The translations under genes and the position numbers were made by a program. Under the pieces are notes generated by a model, which worked only from the letters and a program-made list of their open reading frames with translations, did not search any database and was not told the origin of the DNA. This document shows, piece by piece, positions 42,476 through 50,866 of a stretch of 64,000 nucleotides of DNA; the stretch's first letter is position 1, and every line of letters begins with the position of its first letter. Source of the stretch: Acidobacteriota bacterium (GTDB taxonomy: Bacteria; Acidobacteriota; Terriglobia; Terriglobales; Acidobacteriaceae); assembly GCA_018268915.1 (NCBI GenBank), contig JAFDVQ010000006.1, forward strand, positions 1,054,001-1,118,000. Reading direction: 5' to 3'.

Positions 42476-43912
42476 TCAGCCGCCCATCGCAAACTTCTTC
42501 CCACTCTCTAGCAGCCTCGCGACCGCATCCTTCGACGTCGACTCCGTATAAATCCGCAGCAACGGCTCCGTTCCGCTCGCACGAAACAGAATCCACGTCT
42601 CCGCCGCATTCGGCTTGCTCTTCGCCTCAGGATTATCCAGGTAGAATTTCACGCCATCCAGCGTCTCCTGCCTCTGCACTGCCATGCCGCCGATCGCTGT
42701 GTCACCTGTCTTCAGAGCCTTTGCACGCGCGATCGCCCCATTCTTCAGCTCATCCGGAATATGCAAATCGATCCGCCCGTACTGATGCTCGCCGTACTCG
42801 TTCTGCAGATCCGCCACCAGCTCGCCCAGCGTCTTTTTTTCCTCCGCCATCACATTTGCCAGCAGGAGCGCATTCAGCAGCCCATCGCGCTCCGGCAGAT
42901 GCCGTTGAAATCCGATCCCGCCCGACTCTTCGCCGCCCATCACGATCTCGCGCTCCAGCATGTAGTCGCACACAAACTTGAACCCGATTCCATGCTCAAT
43001 CAGCTCCCGCCCATGTTTCTGCGCAATGCGGTCCAGCATTTTCGTCGTATTGAACGCACGCGTCACCGCGCCCGGCCAGCCCTTGCGCCGAAGGACCCAG
43101 CTCAGCAGCACCGAAAAAATCTTGTGCGGATCGACAAAGTTCCCATGCTCATCGGTTGCGCCAATACGGTCCGCATCGCCATCCGTACACAACCCCGCGT
43201 CGCACTTTTCTGCTACGCACGTCTCGCCGAGCATGCGAATATGCGGCTCAATCGGTTCCGGATTGATTCCCGGAAACAGCGGATCCGGATTCCCGCGAAT
43301 CTGCACGTGATCCACGCCGATGCGAGTAAAAATCTCCGACAGGATCGTCCGCCCTGCCCCATACATCGAGTCAATCGCGAATTTCTTCCCTGACTTCGCA
43401 ATCAGATCCAGATCCGCGAAGCTCTCAATCGCCTTCAGATACGGCGGGAGAAAATCCACCTCTTCAATCGTCGCTGCCTGCTTCACCTGCGGAGCCGGCT
43501 TGTCCAGGTAAGTCTCGATCGCCGATATGATCGACGGCTTGCCCGAACCTCCGTACCACGCCTTGTACTTCACGCCATTCCACTGCGCCGGATTGTGCGA
43601 CGACGTGATCATGATTCCGCCCGCCGCCTTGCGTTCGCGCACCCCGTAGCTCAACGCCGGAGTCGGCGTAATGTCATTCGCCAGCGCCACGTTGATTCCG
43701 GTCGCGGCCACCACTTCCGCGCATGTCCGGGCAAAGGCCTTCGAGCCGAAGCGCGTGTCGTACCCGATGCAGATCGCCTTCGAGGGATCTTCCTGCGCAT
43801 GAACGTAAGCCGCAATCGACGCCGCCGCCGTCCTCACATTCGCAAACGTAAAATCATCGGCGATAACGCCGCGCCAGCCGTCCGTTCCAAACTTGATCTG
43901 AGGATGAGCCAT
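42476..43912 (-). CDS. Phosphoglucomutase/phosphomannomutase family protein
   Basis: A 478-residue alpha-D-phosphohexomutase. The phosphoserine loop is TSSHNP (Ser105), the metal loop is TDGDADRIG, the sugar-specificity loop is GGEESGGIGF and the phosphate-binding loop FRASGTEPLLRIYTE; all four are intact. FGTDGWRGVIADDF at the N-terminus is typical. It interconverts hexose 6- and 1-phosphates. Proximity to the mannose-1-phosphate guanylyltransferase gene suggests mannose-1-phosphate for GDP-mannose, but glucose cannot be excluded. It is the first gene in the segment of reversed base skew. Confidence 0.93.
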   Translation of the reverse strand: MAHPQIKFGTDGWRGVIADDFTFANVRTAAASIAAYVHAQEDPSKAICIGYDTRFGSKAFARTCAEVVAATGINVALANDITPTPALSYGVRERKAAGGIMITSSHNPAQWNGVKYKAWYGGSGKPSIISAIETYLDKPAPQVKQAATIEEVDFLPPYLKAIESFADLDLIAKSGKKFAIDSMYGAGRTILSEIFTRIGVDHVQIRGNPDPLFPGINPEPIEPHIRMLGETCVAEKCDAGLCTDGDADRIGATDEHGNFVDPHKIFSVLLSWVLRRKGWPGAVTRAFNTTKMLDRIAQKHGRELIEHGIGFKFVCDYMLEREIVMGGEESGGIGFQRHLPERDGLLNALLLANVMAEEKKTLGELVADLQNEYGEHQYGRIDLHIPDELKNGAIARAKALKTGDTAIGGMAVQRQETLDGVKFYLDNPEAKSKPNAAETWILFRASGTEPLLRIYTESTSKDAVARLLESGKKFAMGG

Positions 43913-44047
43913 CGTGAAGTTAAGTCGTTCTCCTTGCAGAGATATCTATAATCCAGCACCGGGCCGAAACCCGGCAACCGGGCACACGTCGCCCGATCTC
44001 GTCATGTACAACGAAGCCCTTCTTGATTCAGATGCAAATAATCAGGA

Positions 44048-44359
44048 TCAACTGTCCTTGCGCGATGGCGACGCCTTCCTCTTTGGTCGCACGTAGTGGA
44101 ACCGGATCAGGAAGATCCTCTCGCCCTTCCCGTGTTTCGCCACCTTCAGCAGGCCCAGCACCCCCGCGAAGCCCGAAGCCCGCGCCAGCTCAGGCGTAAT
44201 ATCCGGAAACCCGATCGGCTCAATCGAATCCACCTCGACCTCCCCCTCTTCCATCTTGTACCGCCCGCCCACGCGCACCTGCAGCCGCGACCAGATCCGC
44301 ACAGTGCACGTGATCTCACCCTTACGCACACCCTCGCGCAATTTCTTAGTGAATTGCAT
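44048..44359 (-). CDS. ASCH-domain protein
   Basis: A 103-residue protein. VRIWSRLQVRVGGRYKMEEGEVEVDSIEPIGFPDITPELARASGF shows the ASCH fold: an RNA- or nucleotide-binding PUA-like beta barrel with the glycine-rich turn before the EVEVDSI strand. Some members hydrolyse modified nucleosides. Lies between the phosphohexomutase and guanylyltransferase genes, all on the minus strand, with gaps of about 135 bases each. Confidence 0.82.
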   Translation of the reverse strand: MQFTKKLREGVRKGEITCTVRIWSRLQVRVGGRYKMEEGEVEVDSIEPIGFPDITPELARASGFAGVLGLLKVAKHGKGERIFLIRFHYVRPKRKASPSRKDS

Positions 44360-44400
44360 GACTGATCCAGGCTGGTTGCATTCGACTCAACTTCAAAGGG

Positions 44401-44468
44401 TGTCATTCTGAGCGAACGGGGCCCCAGACGTTTTCAACAAGTCTGGGGGTGGTAAGCGAAGAATCTGC
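44401..44468. repeat. Composite dispersed repeat with hairpin (copy 2)
   Basis: Read on the minus strand the element begins GCAGATTCTTCGCTTACC, carries CCCCAGAC / GTCTGGGG as a hairpin, and ends GTTCGCTCAGAATGACA. Both arms match the copy at 24818-24922, in the opposite orientation, while the central hairpin differs. Confidence 0.65.
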
Positions 44469-44513
44469 TTTTCGAGAGACGTCAAATACTTGATCTAAGT
44501 CCACAATGCAGCT

Positions 44514-45632
44514 TTAAATTAGTTCGTCCCGCCCCGAGAGTCCCAACTCCTTCACCACCTTGCCCACATCCTGCGAGTGCTCGCGGTGCGCGATCAGAAG
44601 TGCGTCCTCGGTATCCACGATAACCAGATTCTCTACACCTACAAGCGCCACGAATTTCTTCGGGCTGTAAATGTAGTTGTTCCCGGCCTCGATCGTCAGG
44701 TGCCCGTCGGTTTCGGCAACGTTGCCGTCGCCATCGCCGCGCAGGCGCGTCTCCATCTGGTACTCGTAGAGCGAAGCCCACGATCCCAGGTCGTTCCACG
44801 CAAACTCCGCCGGCACGCAATACAAGTGCGAAGCATGCTCGCCCTTCGCAGAGCGCGGCTCGAGCACTGCGTAGTCCACCGAAATGTTCTCGCAGGCCGG
44901 ATACCACTCCCGGAACACATCCTCGAACTGCGGTGTCCCATACGCCTTGGCAATCTTCTCGAGCAGCGGAGCCGTCTCCGGCAGGTGCTCCCTCACTGCA
45001 TTGGCCAGCGTCTTCGCCGACCACAGAAACATTCCCGAATTCCAGTAGTAGTTCCCCGCCGCCACAAACTCCTGGGCCCGATTCAGGTTTGGCTTCTCGG
45101 TAAATCGCCGGACCCGCAGCGCGCCCTTCTCTTCCGAGTTCTCGCCCGTCTCGATATAGCCGTACCCGGTCTCCGGTCGCGTCGGCTCAATGCCCAGCAC
45201 CACAATGTTGGCGCCCGCCGCAGCCAACCCGATTCCCTTTTGCAACGCCTTTAGGAATCGCGGCTCATCCGCGATCACGTGGTCCGAGGGAAATACGCCC
45301 AGCACCGCATCGGGATTATCGCGCTCAATCAGAAACGCTGCCAGCCCGCATGCAGGAGCCGTATTTCGCGCCACCGGCTCTTCAATAATCTGCTGCCGCG
45401 GCACGGCCTTCAGCTGGTCCGCAATCTCATGCGCCAGGAACTCGTTCGTGATTACCCACGTCTTTTCATGAGAAGCAAGTGGCTTCAGACGCTCCACTGT
45501 CTGCTGAATCATCGAGCGCTCGCCATCGAGCGCCAGCACCTGCTTGGCCCGTGCGCGGCGCGACCGCGGCCAGAACCGCGTCCCGCTGCCACCCGCAAGA
45601 ATAACTGGACGAAAATCAATAGACTTCGGCAT
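44514..45632 (-). CDS. manC: Mannose-1-phosphate guanylyltransferase
   Basis: A 372-residue nucleotidyltransferase. VILAGGSGTRFWPRSRRARAKQ is the GTP-binding signature of the family, EEPVARNTAP the conserved second motif, GVFPSDHVI the metal site and PETGYGYIE the sugar site, followed by RFTEKPN and WNSGMFLW. It makes GDP-mannose from mannose-1-phosphate and GTP for glycan synthesis. The C-terminal isomerase domain of bifunctional ManC is absent. The ATG at 45632 is preferred to a GTG nine bases upstream; AGGA lies ten bases before it. The phosphohexomutase gene downstream may supply its substrate. Confidence 0.93.
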   Translation of the reverse strand: MPKSIDFRPVILAGGSGTRFWPRSRRARAKQVLALDGERSMIQQTVERLKPLASHEKTWVITNEFLAHEIADQLKAVPRQQIIEEPVARNTAPACGLAAFLIERDNPDAVLGVFPSDHVIADEPRFLKALQKGIGLAAAGANIVVLGIEPTRPETGYGYIETGENSEEKGALRVRRFTEKPNLNRAQEFVAAGNYYWNSGMFLWSAKTLANAVREHLPETAPLLEKIAKAYGTPQFEDVFREWYPACENISVDYAVLEPRSAKGEHASHLYCVPAEFAWNDLGSWASLYEYQMETRLRGDGDGNVAETDGHLTIEAGNNYIYSPKKFVALVGVENLVIVDTEDALLIAHREHSQDVGKVVKELGLSGRDELI

Positions 45633-45867
45633 GGAAAACACATCCTACTCGACAAAAGCTAGGTTTGCACAGTAATGCAAATTTCTGGTTTCGGGCAAAC
45701 GCTCATCTGCCCCGCGGTCATTATTCTTTTAACTGGTTTAGCCCTGCAACTGCCCGGCCTTCCTGGGTAAAAACAAGGGTAGCATCTTTGGCTGTAAACG
45801 TTCCGCAAGTGCGGCCTTAACACGCTTTTCCCACGACTCCGACCGTCACTTCAGCTAAGCTACCTCC

Positions 45868-46809
45868 ATGTTCAGCGGCCAGGGTTCATTCAAGATCTTT
45901 CGCATCGCCGGAGTCACCGTCTATCTCAACTGGACCTGGTTTCTCGTCGCCGTCTACGAAATCCAGGCCCGCGGGCGTCACTACACCTCGCCCGTCTGGA
46001 ACATCCTCGAATACCTGGCCCTCTTTGGCATTGTCCTTCTCCATGAGTTCGGACACGCCCTGGCTTGCCGCTCCGTTGGCGGCAAAGCCGACACCATTCT
46101 CCTCTGGCCCCTCGGCGGCGTAGCTTACGTCGATCCACCCCAGCGCCCTGGCGCCACCCTCTGGAGCATTGCGGCCGGCCCGCTCGTTAACGTCGTACTC
46201 GCGCCAATTCTTTACGCAGCTTTCAAACTTGCCCAATATGCGAATTGGCGATCCACGATGCCAAACGAATACCGCCTTATCGGCGCGGTTCTCACCACGG
46301 ACATCGTGCTTCTTGTCTTCAATATCCTCCCAATCTACCCTCTTGATGGCGGTCAGATACTTCGCTCGCTACTGTGGTTCCCCCTCGGCCGCGCTCGCAG
46401 TCTCATGATCGCGTCTGTCCTCGGCTTCGTCGGCGTTGCTGGATTCATCCTTCTCGCTCTTTGGACGCGATCCCTCTGGACCGGACTCATCGCCGCCTAC
46501 GCAGCGATGAACTGCTGGAGCGGTTTCAAACAAGCCCAGGCTCTCCGCAAACTCGAGAGAATCCCCCGTCGCCAGGGATTCGCCTGCCCCAGCTGTCACA
46601 CCGCCCCGCCCGTCGGCCCCTTCTGGACCTGTAACCAATGCAGCACCCGCTTTGACACGTTCGAGACCGGCGGCATCTGCCCTTCGTGCGCTACGCGCTT
46701 CGCCAACACCATGTGCCTCGATTGTCGCCACAAGGCCTCCATCGCCGAGTGGCAGCCAGGCTACATCCCCGGCACCGGCGTCATCAGTTCCGAGCTGCCT
46801 GTCCGTTGA
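45868..46809 (+). CDS. Site-2 protease (M50) family protein with C-terminal zinc ribbon
   Basis: A 313-residue membrane protease. The zinc motif HEFGH (residues 59-63) lies in a hydrophobic helix, and the second metal site is NILPIYPLDGG (Asp160), as in SpoIVFB/S2P enzymes that cut substrates inside the membrane. Six helices are visible. The last 80 residues are soluble and contain paired cysteines CPSCH, CNQCS, CPSCA and CLDCR, forming one or two zinc ribbons. Such a tail is unusual for the family and may bind a substrate or regulator. Confidence 0.9.
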   Translation: MFSGQGSFKIFRIAGVTVYLNWTWFLVAVYEIQARGRHYTSPVWNILEYLALFGIVLLHEFGHALACRSVGGKADTILLWPLGGVAYVDPPQRPGATLWSIAAGPLVNVVLAPILYAAFKLAQYANWRSTMPNEYRLIGAVLTTDIVLLVFNILPIYPLDGGQILRSLLWFPLGRARSLMIASVLGFVGVAGFILLALWTRSLWTGLIAAYAAMNCWSGFKQAQALRKLERIPRRQGFACPSCHTAPPVGPFWTCNQCSTRFDTFETGGICPSCATRFANTMCLDCRHKASIAEWQPGYIPGTGVISSELPVR

Positions 46810-46817
46810 CGCCATGC

Positions 46818-46862
46818 GGGTGCCCCAGGTCTCGACTCTGAGACCTGGGAGTGATGCCACCC
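46818..46862. repeat. Dispersed GTCTC/GAGAC palindromic repeat
   Basis: GGGTGCCCCAGGTCTCGAC is followed by CTGAGACCTGGG, so AGGTCTC / GAGACCT can pair. The same family (a hairpin of CCCANGTCTC / GAGACNTGGG followed by GGCACCC) occurs twice at 63063-63134 and, more degraded, near 51512 and 54868. It lies just after the site-2 protease gene. Confidence 0.6.
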
Positions 46863-46937
46863 GTGAAGCGAGCCCAAGTGCCACCTCTCCCGTTGTTGGA
46901 GATATGGAACAAAGAACTAAACCTACCCACAAAACAA

Positions 46938-46961
46938 AAAGGCCCGGATCTCTCCGGGCCT
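46938..46961. terminator. Bidirectional terminator between site-2 protease and aminotransferase genes
   Basis: AAGGCCCGG and CCGGGCCTT form a perfect nine-base stem with a six-base loop. On the minus strand it is followed by TTTTTGTTTTG, so it best terminates the aminotransferase transcript; on the plus strand the tail is weaker. Confidence 0.85.
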
Positions 46962-46974
46962 TCTATCTGAACTG

Positions 46975-47040
46975 AAGGGAACGGGCTTCAGCCCGTACAT
47001 TAAAACGTGAAATGAGCTCGGGCTTTAGCCCCTGAGGGAC
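46975..47040. repeat. Twin-hairpin palindromic repeat (GGGCTTYAGCCC type)
   Basis: Two small hairpins lie in a row: ACGGGC-TTCA-GCCCGT at 46981-46996 and GGGC-TTTA-GCCC at 47020-47031, 23 bases apart. The element abuts the stop codon of the aminotransferase gene at 47041. From memory this twin motif is widespread between genes in Acidobacteriaceae genomes (established knowledge, not checked here). Confidence 0.6.
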
Positions 47041-48237
47041 CTACCGCAGATTTCCCAGGAACTCACCCATACGTTTCGTTCCCTCGTCGATGTTCTCCTT
47101 CGTCACCGGGTACGACATCCGGATATGCTCGGCGGTTCCGAACGCCTCGCCCGGCACCGTCACCACATGTCCCTCGTGTAGAAGCTTCGTCGCCAGCTCT
47201 GTCGCCGACCGGATCCCGCCCTTGCCGATGAATTTCCCAATATTCGGATACACGTAGAACGCGCCCTCAGGCTTCGTGCACGTCACACCCGGAATCTCCG
47301 CCAGCTTCTTCAGCATGTAATCCCGCAGTTCGATGAACTCCGTCCGGAACTGCGAGACACATTCCTGTGATCCTCCCAAAGCCGCGATAGCCGCCTTCTG
47401 CACAAAGCTCGTTGCATTTGAAGTCGACTGCGACTGCAGCTTGTTCAAGTTTGCAATCACCGGCTTTGCAGCCAGCGCATAACCTGCACGCCATCCCGTC
47501 ATCGAATACGTCTTCGACAGCGAACCGAGAATGACGATGTGCTCCTTCGCAAACGTGTACGACCCGCCTGACACCGGCTTGCCCTCGTAGTTCAGGTACA
47601 CATAGCACTCGTCCAGCAGCAGATAAATTCCGCGCTCGTGCGCCAGGTGGACAATCCGCTCCAGGTCCTCGGCAGACATCACCGACCCAGCCGGATTCGA
47701 CGGCGAATTCAAAATGATCGCCTTCGTCCGCGGTGTAATCGCCTTCTCAATCGCGTCCGCCGTGATGCGGAAGTTCTCAGCCTCGTTCGTCTCGAGGAAG
47801 ATCACCTTCCCGCCCGCATACTGAATGATGTCCTTGAAGCTCACCCAGTACGGCACCGGCAGAATCACCTCATCGCCGTGATCGATGAGCACCTGAATAG
47901 TGTTGAACAGCGCCAGCTTTCCGCCGGTCGTGAACACCGCCTCATCGACCGCATACTCCGATCCGAAATCCGTCGAGTGGCGGTCCACAATCGCCTTACG
48001 AACATCGGGGATTCCCGGAACCACGGTATAGCGTGTGAAATTCGCCTCGATCGCCGAGATCGCCGCGTCCTTGATATGTCGCGGAGTGGCAAAGTGCGGC
48101 TCGCCCGCACCAAAATCCACCAGGTTCACGCCCTGCCCACGCAGCTTCGCAGCCTCGGCGGCCACGGCCATCGTTGCAGAAACCTCAATACGCCCAATCC
48201 GGTCGGCAAAAACTTTCGCAGGAGCAGTAACTGTCAT
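47041..48237 (-). CDS. Pyridoxal-phosphate-dependent class I/II aminotransferase (AspC-like)
   Basis: A 398-residue enzyme. VDFGAGEPHFATPRHI is the substrate-loop start, LNSPSNPAGSV the conserved Asn-Pro motif, LLDECYVYLNY supplies the aspartate and tyrosine that hold the cofactor ring, and SLSKTYSMTGWRAGY contains the Schiff-base lysine. These define subgroup I-gamma aspartate/prephenate aminotransferases. Which amino acid is used cannot be told. The ATG at 48237 (MTVTAPAKVFADR) fits the family; upstream sequence in the same frame is a dispersed repeat. Confidence 0.93.
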   Translation of the reverse strand: MTVTAPAKVFADRIGRIEVSATMAVAAEAAKLRGQGVNLVDFGAGEPHFATPRHIKDAAISAIEANFTRYTVVPGIPDVRKAIVDRHSTDFGSEYAVDEAVFTTGGKLALFNTIQVLIDHGDEVILPVPYWVSFKDIIQYAGGKVIFLETNEAENFRITADAIEKAITPRTKAIILNSPSNPAGSVMSAEDLERIVHLAHERGIYLLLDECYVYLNYEGKPVSGGSYTFAKEHIVILGSLSKTYSMTGWRAGYALAAKPVIANLNKLQSQSTSNATSFVQKAAIAALGGSQECVSQFRTEFIELRDYMLKKLAEIPGVTCTKPEGAFYVYPNIGKFIGKGGIRSATELATKLLHEGHVVTVPGEAFGTAEHIRMSYPVTKENIDEGTKRMGEFLGNLR

Positions 48238-48322
48238 GATGCTTCCATTTTCCCAGATTTCCCGCCCATCGCAAAACACAACATTCTGAGCATGCGCCCC
48301 ATTTATCGCCTGGCGTCCCAGA

Positions 48323-48350
48323 GCCTGTCCTGAGCGAAGTCGAAGGATCC
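48323..48350. repeat. Dispersed GCCTGTCCTGAGCGAAGTCGAAGG repeat
   Basis: Reading backwards this is GGATCCTTCGACTTCGCTCAGGACAGGC in two overlapping parts: the CTTCGCTCAGGA core seen at 2621, 24905, 44401 and 62333. It is a variant of a short word found between genes in many unrelated bacteria (established knowledge). It lies just upstream of the aminotransferase gene. Confidence 0.6.
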
Positions 48351-48399
48351 CTCGCACTTGGGGACCTGGGAGCGATGCTCACATCTGATCAGATATGTT

Positions 48400-48480
48400 T
48401 CCGCACAAAAAGCGTCCAGGAGGGACGCACCAAAAATGGTCCCGGGTGAAACCCGGGGATTATCAACCATCTATAAGCCC
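48400..48480. repeat. Short hairpin-rich intergenic element
   Basis: GCGTCC / GGACGC and CCCGGGT / ACCCGGG form two small hairpins about 20 bases apart. No gene is visible. It may be another member of the dispersed palindromic families of this genome, but I see only this copy in the window. Confidence 0.4.
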
Positions 48481-48566
48481 CCGCACCGGAGGGCCGCCCG
48501 GCACCAATCCACAACCTGGTCTCAAATCCCCGAAACTAATTCCCCCGACCCGGTTCTAGACCCCTT

Positions 48567-48746
48567 ATGTCGAATGAAGAGCGTACTCATCTGCTGCACG
48601 AAATCGAAGAGATCAGAGAGACACTCGAGCGCCTTCAACCCGAGGTCTACAGCCAGGAGGCAACTGGCGCGGAAAGCCGGCGGCCCCTCCTCATCGCTCT
48701 CCGCAAAGACCTGGCGCGCGACATGGATCAACTGCACGCAAGCTGA
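48567..48746 (+). CDS. Small helical protein, 59 residues
   Basis: The frame encodes MSNEERTHLLHEIEEIRETL and then ERLQPEVYSQEATG, a highly charged helical protein with heptad spacing of Leu and Ile, suggesting a short coiled coil. No family is recognised. A strong hairpin follows 25 bases after the stop, consistent with a real transcript. No Shine-Dalgarno is obvious. Expression is uncertain. Confidence 0.5.
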   Translation: MSNEERTHLLHEIEEIRETLERLQPEVYSQEATGAESRRPLLIALRKDLARDMDQLHAS

Positions 48747-48770
48747 ACTCGATTGTTCGCGGGACAAATA

Positions 48771-48809
48771 GAAAGGCCCGCGTCAGCATAAGAGCACTGC
48801 GGGCCTTTC
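48771..48809 (+). terminator. Hairpin after the 59-residue gene
   Basis: GAAAGGCCCGC pairs perfectly with GCGGGCCTTTC over 11 bases with a 17-base loop. The stem itself ends in TTTC but no long T-run follows. Confidence 0.6.
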
Positions 48810-48967
48810 GAGGACGAGTCCACGGGCTAATGGACTCACACCCACCTTATCTGCTCTGCAACAACGCTTAAATAGCACTTGGGTGCATCAGTGATTTCCC
48901 TAGTTACCAAAGCCCGATCCCGATGCTACTCTTAGCCGCACTCCCAAGCTATCCTTGAGGAACCCGT

Positions 48968-49210
48968 ATGCCGTTCCCGCACCGCATCAACAGCGACGGA
49001 ACCATCGACTCCATCTGCGACCAATGCTTCATCACAGTTGCCACCTCAACCCACGAATCCGATCTCGCCCACCTCGAAGCCGAGCACACCTGCGAACCCG
49101 CCCGCTTCGACTACTATCACCACGAAAGCATCGCCTCCAAACGTCCCCCAACTAGCGACCGCGATCATCAATCCGCAAGAAGGCCCCACACCGCCACCAC
49201 CCGTCACTAA
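48968..49210 (+). CDS. Small protein with Cys/His cluster, 80 residues
   Basis: MPFPHRINSDGTIDSICDQC begins the protein; the pattern C-x2-C, then H-x-x-H-x-C (LAHLEAEHTCEP) could hold a zinc ion. The tail is basic and low in complexity. TGAGGAA lies five bases before the ATG. I do not recognise a family beyond similar small acidobacterial proteins. It precedes the TIGR02206-like membrane protein by 77 bases. Confidence 0.65.
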   Translation: MPFPHRINSDGTIDSICDQCFITVATSTHESDLAHLEAEHTCEPARFDYYHHESIASKRPPTSDRDHQSARRPHTATTRH

Positions 49211-49213
49211 CAG

Positions 49214-49262
49214 CCACCCTCGTCCCCTTGGTCCCTAGTGCCCTGGTCCCTAGTCCCTCGGC
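49214..49262. repeat. Low-complexity GGTCCCTAGT repeat
   Basis: Repeated words TTGGTCCCTAGTGCCC and TGGTCCCTAGTCCC lie between the small Cys/His gene and the membrane protein gene. Similar low-complexity stretches occur at 50030-50080, 35036-35085 and 50867-50934. Confidence 0.5.
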
Positions 49263-49287
49263 AATGTTCTAATTCCTTCACACCTCC

Positions 49288-50019
49288 ATGCCGGCCGGCC
49301 TGCGCATGTTTTCGCTCGCTCACCTTGCGATCCTCTGCACGGTCCCAGCCCTCGCGGCTCTGCTCGCCCTCGCGCATCGCAATCAACTTCCAGGCCACAA
49401 ATCCATTCGCTACATCCTCGCGATCCTCACCGCCGCAGCGTCTCTATCGATGTACGTCTACTTCGCCGCCACCGGCGCGACCATGTTCCCCAACCACATT
49501 CCCCTCGAACTCTGCGACGCCTCCCTCTGGCTCATCGTCATCTCGCTCCTCACCCTGAACCGCGCCATCTTCGACATCGCCTACTACTGGGCCATCGCCG
49601 GAGCAACCCAATCCCTCTTCACGCCCAACCTCGTCAACCCCACGCCCTTCCTGTCGGTCCAATTCTTTGTCGACCACGGACTCATCGTCTGCGCCACGCT
49701 CTATCTCATCTGGTCCGGCCAGCTACGCCCGCGCCCCGGTTCCGTCACCCGCTCCCTCATTAGCGCCAATATCTACGCCCTCCTCGTCGGCACATTCGAC
49801 TTCCTCTTCAAAACCGATTACATGTTCCTGCTCCACAAACCGCCCACCCCATCCCTACTCGACTATCTCGGCCCCTGGCCCTGGTACATCCTCACCGGAG
49901 AGTTCGTCGCCCTCGCCCTCTTCCTTCTCCTCTACCTCCCCTTCCGCCAACAAGTCCCGATCAAATCCCCTTCCTCGAATGACGGACAAACAAAAAAGCT
50001 ACCAGCCGTCAGCCAGTAG
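49288..50019 (+). CDS. TIGR02206/YwaF-family membrane protein
   Basis: A 243-residue protein with about seven hydrophobic helices. MFPNHIPLELCDASLWLIVIS and LVNPTPFLSVQFFVDHGLIV match the YwaF/TIGR02206 family, whose conserved Pro-Leu-x-Leu-Cys and His residues lie in the helices. Function in the family is unknown. The end of the protein is hydrophilic. Confidence 0.85.
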   Translation: MPAGLRMFSLAHLAILCTVPALAALLALAHRNQLPGHKSIRYILAILTAAASLSMYVYFAATGATMFPNHIPLELCDASLWLIVISLLTLNRAIFDIAYYWAIAGATQSLFTPNLVNPTPFLSVQFFVDHGLIVCATLYLIWSGQLRPRPGSVTRSLISANIYALLVGTFDFLFKTDYMFLLHKPPTPSLLDYLGPWPWYILTGEFVALALFLLLYLPFRQQVPIKSPSSNDGQTKKLPAVSQ

Positions 50020-50029
50020 CTCTCGTTCC

Positions 50030-50080
50030 TCGTCATCTTGTTCCCTCGTTCCCTTGTCCCCTTTGTTCCCTCGTCCGTGC
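50030..50080. repeat. Low-complexity TTCCCTCGT repeat
   Basis: Three near-copies of TTCCCTCGT or TTGTCCC form this stretch after the TIGR02206 gene. Seventeen bases (50060-50076) are the exact reverse complement of 35049-35065. Confidence 0.55.
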
Positions 50081-50083
50081 CTC

Positions 50084-50773
50084 TCAGTCTTTCTGCTCGC
50101 TCGACTCCCTCTTCAACTCCACCAGCCTCTTCATCAGCCCGTACGCGGCCGATAGAATCGGTCCCCCCATCGCATCCTGGTTCAGTGCCTCCGTCGGACC
50201 CTGCCCCAGATGAATCCCGCTCGGCGTCAGCAGATTGATGCGGACCATGCCGTTCTTCGGCTCCGGTGGCTTTGGCTGAGTCCATGGCGGAATCGCATTC
50301 GCCACCACGCTCCCTGCCTGCAGCAGTTCATCGATCAGCCCATCCAGCGTCTCGTCCCGTCGCTCCCACAGCACCCCGGCCCCGCCATAGTTGAAATACC
50401 GCGCCCGGTGATCGCGATAGGCCGCCACAATGTCCAACCCCTTGGGCATGCCGACCTCGACCACAATCCCCAGAACCTCCTTCGCACGCTCCGCGGGAGG
50501 CTTCTCGCCCAGTTCGCGCAGGTTATGCCACGCCTGCAGAAAGATCCGCGTCTCCAGCTGCGGCGTCTTCAGCACCGGACGCAGTTCCCGCTTCGCACCC
50601 TCTGCATCGCCCGCGTCGTGCAAATCCCGCGCCCGCTGAAACGCAGCCCACGGCTCCGCCAGCGTCATCTTCGGATGCGCCCGCACCACATCCTTCAGCG
50701 GTACATCGCCAAACAGCGTATTCCTGATCTCCCGCTGAATCGACTCCGGCTTCAGTGCAACAAAGTCCGACAC
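50084..50773 (-). CDS. Hypothetical protein, 229 residues
   Basis: I do not recognise a family. The GTG at 50773 (V-SDFVALKPESIQREIRNTL) is preferred because GGAGG lies seven bases before it, while the longer frame starts at a TTG at 50818. The first half is helical (WAAFQRARDLHDAGDAEGAKRELRP, two TPR-like helices) and the second half contains FNYGGAGVLWERRDETLDGLIDE and PSGIHLGQGPTEAL. No signal peptide. It lies 149 bases downstream of coaD on the same strand. Confidence 0.75.
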   Translation of the reverse strand: MSDFVALKPESIQREIRNTLFGDVPLKDVVRAHPKMTLAEPWAAFQRARDLHDAGDAEGAKRELRPVLKTPQLETRIFLQAWHNLRELGEKPPAERAKEVLGIVVEVGMPKGLDIVAAYRDHRARYFNYGGAGVLWERRDETLDGLIDELLQAGSVVANAIPPWTQPKPPEPKNGMVRINLLTPSGIHLGQGPTEALNQDAMGGPILSAAYGLMKRLVELKRESSEQKD

Positions 50774-50866
50774 CCTCGAACCTCCCGCAGCCCCCGTCTT
50801 ACTAATCCCTGTTCTCAATCCCTAATGTGCGTTCGTTACTCACTACTCACTACGCCCAACTCACTC

